DNA from: CAZWCX01 sp964632945
GTDB lineage: Bacteria > Planctomycetota > MHYJ01 > WSZJ01 > CAZWCX01
Assembly: GCA_964632945.1 (NCBI GenBank)
Contig: CAZWCX010000031.1
Coordinates: 1-62,299 of the forward strand
Direction: 5' to 3'
Length of the DNA stretch: 62,299 bases
Shown here one piece after another: positions 19,169 through 27,218 of this stretch (position 1 is the first letter of the stretch; the number at the start of each line of letters is the position of its first letter). The notes under the pieces were generated by a model, which saw only the letters and a list, made by a program, of their open reading frames with translations, did no database searches and had not been told where the DNA came from. Made by a program: the position numbers and the translations under genes.

Positions 19169-19480
19169 TCACTTCGGATCTTGCGGAGACTCGGGCGGCA
19201 GAGCCGGGGAGGCCTTGGAGCGGAAAAGCGGCTGCGCATAGCCCTTGGGATCCTCCCCGGTCCGCGCATAGTGGAGCAGAGCAAGACCGGGACCAAGCAT
19301 CAGGCCGTTGATGGTCAGGAGATCTCCGAGCGAGGAGTTCGTGCCGATGCCGGCCAGCCACGCCACGGTCCACGCGCAGGTCGTAAAGACCAGCGTGAAG
19401 CCCATGGCCCTGGCGTAGCGCCGCTGGCGGTCCTCCGCAGGCGGAGGCGGCGCCGGTGGCGGCGCGGGTGACGAGTCCAT
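19169..19480 (-). CDS. Small two-helix membrane protein
   Basis: 103 aa from the ATG at 19480; a longer frame upstream encodes only low-complexity sequence. A Pro/Ala-rich N-terminus (MDSSPAPPPAPPPPAEDRQ) is followed by two hydrophobic segments (GFTLVFTTCAWTVAWLAGI and LTINGLMLGPGLALLHYA) and a short polar tail. No family recognised. Likely cotranscribed with the CoA-transferase, but there is no functional link visible. Confidence 0.55.
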   Translation of the reverse strand: MDSSPAPPPAPPPPAEDRQRRYARAMGFTLVFTTCAWTVAWLAGIGTNSSLGDLLTINGLMLGPGLALLHYARTGEDPKGYAQPLFRSKASPALPPESPQDPK

Positions 19481-19718
19481 GACGATCCCTGCGCAAGCGG
19501 GTTCGTGCCGCGGCGGAGCGCCCCCGCCCCCGGCAAGCACCCGTGGAAGCCCGCATGGAGCATACTCCGAGCCCATCGCCTGTACAAGGGTCGGCCGGCA
19601 TCGCGCAGGGGCCTCCCCGTCGGGGAAGATCCCCCGACATCGAGCGGAATCGCCCGATCCCGGGGGGTTCACCCGTCGCCCTCGCCGGCGGATCCACCCA
19701 GGCCGGAGGGAGGAGGGC

Positions 19719-19748
19719 TTGAGCCCGCGCGGGCTCAGCGGCTACAAT
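19719..19748 (+). promoter_or_regulatory. Promoter with palindromic spacer before the MOSC gene
   Basis: TTGAGC (19719-19724), an 18-base spacer and TACAAT (19743-19748). The spacer contains the perfect 16-bp palindrome GAGCCCGCGCGGGCTC (19721-19736), overlapping the -35 box, placed as a repressor operator would be. Confidence 0.55.
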
Positions 19749-19784
19749 CGCCCAACGACCCCTCATCCTGCTTGCGGGCTTTCC

Positions 19785-20411
19785 ATGATCACGCTCCACT
19801 CGATTCACGTCGGCACGCCCCAGACCTTCCACGACGAGCATGGGACATGGCGGTCGTCGATCCACCGCACTCCAGTGACGGGTCCGATCGCGCTCGGGCT
19901 GCGCGGGCTCGCCGGCGACCAGGTCACCGATACGCGCCATCACGGCAAGCCCAACCAGGCGGTCTGTTGTCATCCGCTCGACCACTACCGGTTCTGGAAC
20001 GAGCGCCTCGGCCTCTCGCTGGCGGCGGGGGCGGTGGGGGAGAATTGGACGCTGGCCGGCGCCGACGAGGCGGAAATCTGCATCCACGACGTGTACGACG
20101 TGGGGACCGCGCGCATCCGCGTCAGCGGACCCCGCGTCCCCTGCTTCACCCAGGCGCGCAAAGTGGGACGGAACGACTGGGTCGAGCTCACGCTCAAGGA
20201 GTTGCGCACCGGCTTCTACCTGATGGTGATGGCGGCGGGCGTGGTGCAGGCCGGCGATGTCTGGCGGCGGGTCGAGAGACCGCACCCGGGCGCGACGCTG
20301 ACCGGGCTCAATCGCTGCGTCTACCACGCTCCGGACCCGCAGGCCGCCGGGCGATTCCTGGAGATTCCGGATCTCGACGCCCATTGGCGGGAGAAGCTGT
20401 CGCGGCGGTAG
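19785..20411 (+). CDS. MOSC domain protein (YiiM-like)
   Basis: 208 aa. MOSC domains bind the molybdenum cofactor sulphur; YiiM-type members reduce N-hydroxylated bases such as 6-hydroxylaminopurine. The sequence shows GLAGDQVTDTRHHGKPNQAV near residue 45, the GENWTL motif, and RVPCFTQARKVG with the expected Cys, then a C-terminal helical tail. The ATG at 19785 gives the usual family N-terminus; the frame extends upstream without a credible start. The exact substrate is inferred from similarity to YiiM only. Confidence 0.85.
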   Translation: MITLHSIHVGTPQTFHDEHGTWRSSIHRTPVTGPIALGLRGLAGDQVTDTRHHGKPNQAVCCHPLDHYRFWNERLGLSLAAGAVGENWTLAGADEAEICIHDVYDVGTARIRVSGPRVPCFTQARKVGRNDWVELTLKELRTGFYLMVMAAGVVQAGDVWRRVERPHPGATLTGLNRCVYHAPDPQAAGRFLEIPDLDAHWREKLSRR

Positions 20412-20767
20412 GCTCCGTCCGCAGGCGAACCCGGTCATCGCGTCTTCTGCGGTGCCTGCGCGGAGGCACCGTCGAAGTCCCCGGGTCCCCGCGGCATGGG
20501 CCGCGTCGCCCCGCCCATGGGCGCACCCGCGGTCCTGAGGGGTCCTTTCCGGCGGCGTGCGCGCCGGGCACGGGCGCCCCCCGGCGGAACCCCGGCCCCG
20601 ACCTCGCATTCCTCCGAGCACGATGCGCGCTCCGTCGAGCCGCGAATCCGACCGGAAACGTCGGTCGCGATCCCTCGCGTCGCACCGGCCATTTCCGGGC
20701 CGCCGCGGGTCCGCCCCGCGCCCCGGTCGCGGCCCCGGGGCACGGGCGGGCGGACTGCCCGGGCGGC
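20412..20767. other. 356-base gap without a supported gene
   Basis: Lies between the converging MOSC gene (+) and the secreted protein gene (-). Several short open frames overlap here on both strands but all encode Arg/Gly/Pro-rich low-complexity sequence typical of spurious frames in GC-rich DNA. No hairpin with a T-run, repeat or RNA gene is apparent. Confidence 0.5.
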
Positions 20768-21541
20768 CTACTGCGTCCCGGCCTCCTGCGGCGCTGCCGG
20801 GGGCGGGTCGATCTTGGCCGCATGGAGCATGCCGAGGTTTGCCTCCAGATCCCGGACCTCTTTGCGCCACGGAGCGGCGTCCTGCGCGTACATCGCCATG
20901 CCGACCTGAACGAGGTAGGCGTCGCCGGCCTGCACCACGCGCTTGAGGAGCGCCGGGTCGAGCGCCGCCCGCATCGCGCCGATCACGTCCCACTCCCGCC
21001 CGGCTTCGACGTTCGCCAGACGGGTGTGCACTTTCCCGCGGGCATCGGTCACGGCCACGGCGGCGCCTTTCGCCGCTCCCAGGAGGGCACGTTGCTCCGG
21101 CGCGACACGCGCGAGGTCCACCAGCACCATCCGGAAGAAGCGCGGCACCATGAGTCTCGCCCTGGCCCCCTCGTCATCCATGAAGCGGCAAACGTGGATC
21201 CCGACGAAGTCGCGCAGCGAGAAACGCGCCCCCAACAGGCTGGCCACCGGATGCGGGGCGAGGACGCGGTCCTCCTCCCCGGGAGCGGCGGCGCAGGCCT
21301 CGAAAACGACCAGGGCGGGACCGCCCTCCTCACCGAGGACCGCGCGCAGGATCTCTTCGAGAGCGGCGTCCGCCGGCAGACCCGCGGGGAACGGGGTCCG
21401 CGCGAAATCCAGTTCGAGCGCGCGGACCGCGGCGTCGCTCATGGGCGGCCCGCCGGCATGCGCCCGGGGCATGCCGCTCAACAGCACGGCGCACAGCGCC
21501 ACGATGGCGATGGGAAACCGACGGGGGGAATGGCTGCGCAT
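20768..21541 (-). CDS. Secreted protein of unknown function
   Basis: 257 aa from the ATG at 21541, which has ggagg upstream and opens a signal peptide (MRSHSPRRFPIAIVALCAVL, cleavage probably after AHA). The mature part contains one Cys in VVFEACAAAPG and an ALLGAAKGAAVAVTDARGKV segment. These resemble a thioredoxin-like fold without a CxxC, but similarity is too weak to assign a family. Confidence 0.65.
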   Translation of the reverse strand: MRSHSPRRFPIAIVALCAVLLSGMPRAHAGGPPMSDAAVRALELDFARTPFPAGLPADAALEEILRAVLGEEGGPALVVFEACAAAPGEEDRVLAPHPVASLLGARFSLRDFVGIHVCRFMDDEGARARLMVPRFFRMVLVDLARVAPEQRALLGAAKGAAVAVTDARGKVHTRLANVEAGREWDVIGAMRAALDPALLKRVVQAGDAYLVQVGMAMYAQDAAPWRKEVRDLEANLGMLHAAKIDPPPAAPQEAGTQ

Positions 21542-21724
21542 GATCGTACCTCCATCCGTGCCGGCGGAGATTCGCGGCACAGGAGGAAGGTCGTCGCCTG
21601 CGCGGGCGTGTTATCGCGAATCTCTCCGGACGCGGAGGAATTTCCGGACGCGTGCCGCGCGCGCTGAGTTTCGGCGCCGGGATTCGCGCCCGCGTGCGCG
21701 GGCGCGACCCGGCATTCAACGCCG

Positions 21725-22600
21725 CTACGGCAGCTGCTGCACCAGCTCCTCGTACGCCTCGGGCCGGCGATCGCGGAAGAACTGCCAGACCTTGCGCACT
21801 TCCAGAATCTGATCGAGATCGAGGTCGGCGACGACCAGTTCGTCCTGGTCGCGGCTCCCCTCCGACACGATCTTGCCGCGCGGATTGACGAAGTACGACT
21901 GGCCGTAGAACTGGCCGATGTTCCATGGTTTTTCCGTGCCGACGCGGTTGATGCACCCCATGTAGTACTGATTGGCGACCGCGTGCGCCGGCTGTTCGAG
22001 CTTCCACAGGTATTCGGACAGGCCCGCCACGGTCGCGCTGGGATTGAAGACGATCTCGGCGCCGTTGAGCCCGAGGATGCGCGCGCCCTCGGGGAAGTGG
22101 CGGTCATAGCAGATATAGACGCCGACGCGGCCGTAGCGCGTCTCGAACACCGGGTACCCGAGATTGCCCGGCTTGAAGTAGAACTTCTCCCAAAAACCCG
22201 GTCCGCAGTGCGGGATGTGGTTCTTGCGGTAGATCCCCATCAGGCTGCCGTCCGCATCGATGACCGCGGCGGTGTTGTAGTAGGTGCCCACCGCCGGAGT
22301 CTCGTAGATCGGCACGACGATGACCATGTTGTGCTTGCGCGCGTATTCGGACATCAACTGGGTGGTCGGGCCCGGGATCGGCTCGGCGATGTCGTACCAG
22401 CGCGTATCCTGCTCGGCGCAGAAGTACGGCCCGTAGAAGATCTCCTGCAGGCAGAGGATCTGGACGCCCTTCTTGCCGGCATCGTCGATGAACTTGAGGT
22501 GCTTGTCGACCATGGCCTTCTTGATTTCGGGGATGCCGCCCTGGTCCGGGGTGAGGGGATTGGAGCACTGGATCAAACCGGCCTTCACGATGCGAGCCAT
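21725..22600 (-). CDS. Carbon-nitrogen hydrolase, beta-ureidopropionase/N-carbamoylputrescine amidase type
   Basis: 291 aa nitrilase-superfamily amidohydrolase. The catalytic triad is visible: Glu in CLQEIFYGPYF, Lys in YRKNHIPH, Cys in VYICYDRHFPEGAR. Acidic and aromatic residues around these match enzymes that remove a carbamoyl group from N-carbamoyl-beta-alanine or N-carbamoylputrescine. The gene lies 155 bases downstream of an aldehyde dehydrogenase on the same strand, so a catabolic pair (amine or pyrimidine breakdown followed by semialdehyde oxidation) is possible; no dihydropyrimidinase or agmatine deiminase is in the window to decide. Confidence 0.88.
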   Translation of the reverse strand: MARIVKAGLIQCSNPLTPDQGGIPEIKKAMVDKHLKFIDDAGKKGVQILCLQEIFYGPYFCAEQDTRWYDIAEPIPGPTTQLMSEYARKHNMVIVVPIYETPAVGTYYNTAAVIDADGSLMGIYRKNHIPHCGPGFWEKFYFKPGNLGYPVFETRYGRVGVYICYDRHFPEGARILGLNGAEIVFNPSATVAGLSEYLWKLEQPAHAVANQYYMGCINRVGTEKPWNIGQFYGQSYFVNPRGKIVSEGSRDQDELVVADLDLDQILEVRKVWQFFRDRRPEAYEELVQQLP

Positions 22601-22755
22601 GGGGTCCTCCCAGGTTGGACGGGGATCGGGTTGCGGGGGCGGGGGCCGCCCCCCCTGCCGGTCAGAGGCCCACGGGATGCCGCGACGGAGCCGGCGCTCC
22701 GGGCGGTCCCGCGGCCCGTCCGGCGCGCCGCGCGGGCGCGCCGCGGGCCGGATCG

Positions 22756-24231
22756 CTAGTAGATGTTCGTCTCTCTCTTTTTCCCGGTGTAGTCGAAGTA
22801 GACCACCTTCCATTCCGAATAGAAGTCGATGGCGGTCTTGCCCATTTCCCGCTGGCCGATCCCGGTCGCCTTGCTGCCGCCGAACGGAACCTGGGCTTCG
22901 CCGCCCGTGGTCGGCGAATTGACGTGGACGATCCCGACCTCGGCCTTGTCGACGAACGTCATGGCTGCCGAGGAACTCTCGGTATAGATCGATCCCGAGA
23001 GACCGAACTCCACCGAGTTGGAAACCCGGATCGCCTCGTCGAGGTCCTTGACGCGGACCACCGACAGGACCGGACCGAAGATTTCTTCCTGGTGGATGCG
23101 GTGGTCCACCTTGACGTGATCGAACACGGCCGGGGAGACGAAGAAGCCCTTGGCCAGCGCGCCCGCGGTCAGCCGAACGCCGCCGGTCAGGAGCTGCGCC
23201 CCTTCCTTCTTGCCGATCTCCACGTACTCCAGGACCTTCTTCATCTGCCCCTCTTCGACGCAGGGGCCCATCTGCGAGGACGCCTCGAGGGGAAGGCCCA
23301 CTTTGATCTCCGCGGCGCGGGCGGCGAGGCGCGCGACGAACTTGTCGGCGATCGCGTCCTGCACGACCACGCGACTCGTGGCCGTGCAACGCTGTCCGGT
23401 GGATCCGAAGGCGCCTTGGACGACTCCTTCAAGCGCCAGGTCGAGATCCGCATCGGCCATCACGACGGCCGCATTCTTGCCGCCCATCTCGCACTGACAC
23501 TTGATGCCGCGTTTGGCCGCGGCGCCGTACACGCCCAGCCCGACCTCCGTGGAGCCGGTGAACGACACCGCCCGCACCGCCTTGTGTTCGAGCAATGCGT
23601 TCCCGACCGTTCCGCCCGCGCCGAAGACGAGGTTCAGCACCCCCTTCGGGGTTCCCGCCTGGGCGAACACCTCGACGAGCAGCTTGGCGGTGACCGGGGT
23701 ATAGGTCGCCGGCTTGAACACCACCGTGTTGCCGCACAGCAGCGCCGGGGCGATCTTCCAGGCGGGGATGCAGACCGGGAAGTTCCAGGGCGTGAGGATC
23801 GCGACCACGCCGAGCGGCGCGCGCAGGGTGTAGCAGAAGTTCTTCGGCAGCTCGGAGGGGATCGTCTCGCCGTTCAGGCGCCGGCCCTCGCCGGAGATGA
23901 ACTCCAGCACGTTGACGGCCTTCTGCACCTCTCCGAGGGCCTCGCGCAACGTCTTCCCTTCCTCTTGGGTGAGCGCCCGCGCGATCTCCTCCTTACGTTC
24001 GAGCAGGATCACGGCCGCGCGCGCGATCACGTTGGCGCGCACCGGCGCGGGAGTCTCGGACCAGGCCGGCAAGGACTTTTCGGCCGCCTCGACCGCCCGC
24101 TGCACCTCTTCCACCGTGGACATGGGAACCTGGCAGATCGTCTCGCCGGTCGCGGGGTTCTGGTTCGGGACGGTTCCGCGGGTGCCGACGGTGGACCATT
24201 CGCCGCCGATGAAATTCTTGAGGATTTCCAT
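22756..24231 (-). CDS. NAD(P)-dependent aldehyde dehydrogenase
   Basis: 491 aa. Oxidises an aldehyde to an acid. Shows PWNFPVCIPAWKIAPALLCG, the cofactor-binding SFTGSTEVG, the general-base Glu in CEMGGKNAAVV and the nucleophilic Cys in GSTGQRCTATSR. The ATG at 24231 has a gggag upstream and starts the family N-terminus (MEILKNFIGGEW). Substrate unknown; succinate-semialdehyde-like and alpha-ketoglutarate-semialdehyde-like enzymes are the nearest by motif. A second enzyme of this type lies at 39406-40908. Confidence 0.93.
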   Translation of the reverse strand: MEILKNFIGGEWSTVGTRGTVPNQNPATGETICQVPMSTVEEVQRAVEAAEKSLPAWSETPAPVRANVIARAAVILLERKEEIARALTQEEGKTLREALGEVQKAVNVLEFISGEGRRLNGETIPSELPKNFCYTLRAPLGVVAILTPWNFPVCIPAWKIAPALLCGNTVVFKPATYTPVTAKLLVEVFAQAGTPKGVLNLVFGAGGTVGNALLEHKAVRAVSFTGSTEVGLGVYGAAAKRGIKCQCEMGGKNAAVVMADADLDLALEGVVQGAFGSTGQRCTATSRVVVQDAIADKFVARLAARAAEIKVGLPLEASSQMGPCVEEGQMKKVLEYVEIGKKEGAQLLTGGVRLTAGALAKGFFVSPAVFDHVKVDHRIHQEEIFGPVLSVVRVKDLDEAIRVSNSVEFGLSGSIYTESSSAAMTFVDKAEVGIVHVNSPTTGGEAQVPFGGSKATGIGQREMGKTAIDFYSEWKVVYFDYTGKKRETNIY

Positions 24232-24312
24232 GGCCGCTCCCGAAATGGCTGGAGAAAACACGACTCCCGGACGGGGGAAGAGATCCGGGGGGGAGGAGAT
24301 ACCGCGTCGATG

Positions 24313-24341
24313 ATGATAGGCAAGGCACCCGCGAAACACAA
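24313..24341 (-). promoter_or_regulatory. Sigma70-like promoter of the aldehyde dehydrogenase
   Basis: Minus strand TTGTGT (24336-24341), 17-base spacer, TATCAT (24313-24318), 82 bases before the start codon. The divergent phosphodiesterase gene begins at 24400. Confidence 0.45.
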
Positions 24342-24399
24342 GCAATCTCGCGGGCATTTCCCTTGCGGCCGCCGCGCGGGGCGTGGTAGAGACCGGGGC

Positions 24400-25332
24400 A
24401 TGAATCCGTTCCGCCGGCCCGCCCTGGCTGCCCTCGCCGCCGCCCTCCTCGCCGGCGCGATCCTCGTCCGACCCGCGTGCGCCGATCCGCCCACGTCGGA
24501 GGAGGGAGAGTCGCCGCGACTTGTGCTCCTCTTCTCCTGGGACGGCCTCCGGCCCGACGCGATCGAAAAGGCCCCCGCCCCCCACCTGATGCGGCTGATC
24601 CGCGAGGGCGCGTACTGTCCGACCGCGCAGACCATCTTCCCCAGCGCGACGCTCCCCGCGCACACGTCGATGATCACGGGGCTCACCGTGGAAAAACACC
24701 GGGTCCTGTGGAACGACTACATCCCGCTGCTGCGGATCCGCCATAAGACGGTGCTCGACCTCGCCTGGGAGGCGGGCATGGAGTGCGCGATCGCGGCCGG
24801 GAAGCGCAAGTTCTACCACTTCCACGAGGACCGCAAACTCGAGACCTACATCGGGGAGAAGCCCGACGGGCAGGGGCATTGGCCGGCCAAGAACCTCGTC
24901 GATCCGATCCTGGACTACCTGAAGGCGAAGCGCCCGCGCCTCCTCTTCATCCACTTCCGGGACCCCGACTCCGCGGGCCACCGGCACGGCTGGATGGGGG
25001 AAGAGCAGATGGCGGCGATCCGCTCCGCCGACGAGGCGCTCGCGCGGATCCTGGCGGCGATCGACGAGGACGACCACTACCGCGGCCGCACGACCGTGAT
25101 CGTGACTTCGGACCACGGCGGACAGGGGAAGACCCACGGTTCGCTGTCGAAGGAAGACATGACCATCCCGTGGGTCGCCTGGGGATTCGGCGTGGCGCCC
25201 GGCAAGACGCTGACGGCCAGGATTCGCACCTATGACACGGCCGCGACGGTCGCGTACCTGCTCGGCCTCGACATCCCTGAGAACTGGGACGGCAAGCCGG
25301 TGCTGACGGCGCTGTTCGCCCCGAAGAAGTAG
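24400..25332 (+). CDS. Secreted alkaline-phosphatase superfamily phosphodiesterase
   Basis: 310 aa with signal peptide (residues 1-28, cleavage near ACA-DPP). Type I nucleotide pyrophosphatase/phosphodiesterase fold: metal ligand Asp in LFSWDGLRPD, nucleophile region FPSATLPAHTSMITG with the reactive Thr, DPDSAGHRHGW (Asp and His ligands), and TSDHGGQGKTHGS (Asp-His pair and final His). All two-metal ligands appear present, so it should be active outside the cytoplasm on phosphodiesters or phosphonates. It ends 26 bases before murJ. Confidence 0.9.
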   Translation: MNPFRRPALAALAAALLAGAILVRPACADPPTSEEGESPRLVLLFSWDGLRPDAIEKAPAPHLMRLIREGAYCPTAQTIFPSATLPAHTSMITGLTVEKHRVLWNDYIPLLRIRHKTVLDLAWEAGMECAIAAGKRKFYHFHEDRKLETYIGEKPDGQGHWPAKNLVDPILDYLKAKRPRLLFIHFRDPDSAGHRHGWMGEEQMAAIRSADEALARILAAIDEDDHYRGRTTVIVTSDHGGQGKTHGSLSKEDMTIPWVAWGFGVAPGKTLTARIRTYDTAATVAYLLGLDIPENWDGKPVLTALFAPKK

Positions 25333-25358
25333 GCGGCGCGCATGCGCCCGCGGGCCTC

Positions 25359-27182
25359 ATGACCGACGAGTCTTCGGCCGCCGCTCCGGGCCCCGCGGGA
25401 CCCGACCGGCCCCTGCCGCCCGGACCGGCGGACTCCGTCCCTGCCGGGCCCGGGATCGGCGGGTCGGCGCAGGAGGATTCTCCCCCGGCCCCCGGGCAGG
25501 ACGGAATCGAAGCCGCCCCGACCGGCGACCGGACTGCGGCGGACGCCGGAGCCGCACCGCCCCCCCCGGACTCCGCGCCGGGCGCGTCCGACGTCCTCTC
25601 GCACGCCCGGGTGATCAGCCTCTGCACGCTCGCCAGCCGGATTCTCGGGCTCGCCCGCGAGATCCTGGCCGCGGGCTTCTTCGGCGCGGGGATGGCGTGG
25701 GACGCGTTCGCCTTCGCCTTCCAGTTCCCCAACCTGTTCCGGCGCATCTTCGGCGAAGGCGCGCTTTCGGCCGCCTTCATCCCCGTCTTTTCGGAACAAC
25801 TCGCCAAGGCGCCGCCCGCCCGGGCGCACCGGTTCATGAGCGCGGTGCTGACCCTGCTGGCCGCGGTCACGCTGGGGATCATGGGCGCGGCGATGGCGCT
25901 CGCGATCCTCCTGCCGCCGCTCCTCGGCCCCCATACCGGCGATCCGGAGAAGCTGTCGCTGATTTGTCGGCTGTCGTTGATCCTGATGCCCTACCTCCCC
26001 CTCATCTGCATCGTCGCGCTGCTTTCGGCGATCCTCAACTGCCTCAAGCATTTTCTCATGCCGGCGCTCGCGTCGGTGGTTCTCAACGTGTGCTGGATCG
26101 GCGGCTTCGGGGTCGCCTTCCTGTGGGGCGCCGACGCCCTCACGCAGGTCTACATCGTCGCCGGGGCGATCGTGGTCGGCGGCGTGGTCGAGCTGGTGAT
26201 GCAGATCCCGGCGCTGCGTGCCCGCGGCGTGGCGTTCACCCCGAACCTGGACTGGCGGCAGCCCGGCGTGCTCGAAGTCGGCCGCCTGATGGGCCCGACC
26301 GTGTTCGGCCTGGCGGTGATCCAGGTCAACCTGATCGTCGACAACCTGATCGCCGAGATTTTCGTCCCCGGCCACGGCGCGGTGGCCACCCTCTACTTCG
26401 GCAATCGGCTCATGCAGTTCCCACTGGCGCTGATCGGCATCGCGCTGGCGCAGGCGGTCTTCCCGTATCTGTCCGACGCTGCCGCCCAGGGGAATCTCGC
26501 CGGCATGGGGACGCAACTCTCGCGCGCGCTGCGCGTCTGCCTCTTCGTTTCCGTGCCGGCGACCGCGGGGCTGGTCGTGCTCGCCGAGCCGACCGTGCAG
26601 CTGCTCTTCCAGTGGAAGAATTTCGACGCCGCGGCGGCCGCGCGCTGCACCCGCGTCGTCGCCGCCTACGCCGCGGGGATCTGGGCCTACTGCTGCATCC
26701 ACGTGGTGACGCGCGCGTTCCATGCCCTCAAGGACACGCGCACCCCGGTGAAGATCGGCGCCGCCATCGTGGGTCTGAACGTGGCGCTCAATCTGCTCCT
26801 GGTCCATGCCCTCGGCGAGGCCGGGCTGGCGTGGTCGACCACGGTGAGCGCGATCGTGAACTTCTCGATCCTGACCCGCGTGCTCCGCCGCCAGGTGGCC
26901 GAAGTGCGCCTGGACGGCGTGTGGCGGACCGGCCTGGTCGCGGCGGCGGCCAGCATCGCGATGGCCGGCGCATGCTGGGGGGTGCTGGCCTTGCTGCCGG
27001 CCGCCGACGCCGCCGGCACGCTCGGCCTCCTGGGCGGGCGCGCGCTCAGGGTCCTCGCCCCGATCGTCGCGGGGGCGGCGGTGTTCTTCGGCATCGCGCT
27101 CGCGCTCGATCTGCCGGAGGCGCACGAGGTCATGCGCGCACTTAAGCGCCGCCGGTCCCGGTCGGTGGCGCCGCCGCGATGA
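25359..27182 (+). CDS. murJ: Lipid II flippase MurJ with N-terminal disordered extension
   Basis: 607 aa polytopic membrane protein that flips lipid II for peptidoglycan synthesis. The MviN core begins near residue 80 with VISLCTLASRILGLAREILA, then FFGAGMAWDAFAFAFQFPNL followed by FRRIFGEGALSAAFIPVFSE, all diagnostic. The first 80 residues are Pro/Ala/Gly/Asp-rich and probably disordered; the real start could lie further down, as no clear Shine-Dalgarno precedes the ATG at 25359. Presence of murJ argues for a peptidoglycan wall. Confidence 0.94.
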   Translation: MTDESSAAAPGPAGPDRPLPPGPADSVPAGPGIGGSAQEDSPPAPGQDGIEAAPTGDRTAADAGAAPPPPDSAPGASDVLSHARVISLCTLASRILGLAREILAAGFFGAGMAWDAFAFAFQFPNLFRRIFGEGALSAAFIPVFSEQLAKAPPARAHRFMSAVLTLLAAVTLGIMGAAMALAILLPPLLGPHTGDPEKLSLICRLSLILMPYLPLICIVALLSAILNCLKHFLMPALASVVLNVCWIGGFGVAFLWGADALTQVYIVAGAIVVGGVVELVMQIPALRARGVAFTPNLDWRQPGVLEVGRLMGPTVFGLAVIQVNLIVDNLIAEIFVPGHGAVATLYFGNRLMQFPLALIGIALAQAVFPYLSDAAAQGNLAGMGTQLSRALRVCLFVSVPATAGLVVLAEPTVQLLFQWKNFDAAAAARCTRVVAAYAAGIWAYCCIHVVTRAFHALKDTRTPVKIGAAIVGLNVALNLLLVHALGEAGLAWSTTVSAIVNFSILTRVLRRQVAEVRLDGVWRTGLVAAAASIAMAGACWGVLALLPAADAAGTLGLLGGRALRVLAPIVAGAAVFFGIALALDLPEAHEVMRALKRRRSRSVAPPR

Positions 27183-27218
27183 GTCCAGGCGAACGCCGGC
27201 AAGTCCGGCCGCTCCCGA

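Noticed and set aside
20435..20743. 102-codon minus-strand open frame in the MOSC downstream gap
   Set aside because: Low-complexity Arg/Gly/Pro product, no ribosome site, no recognisable domain.
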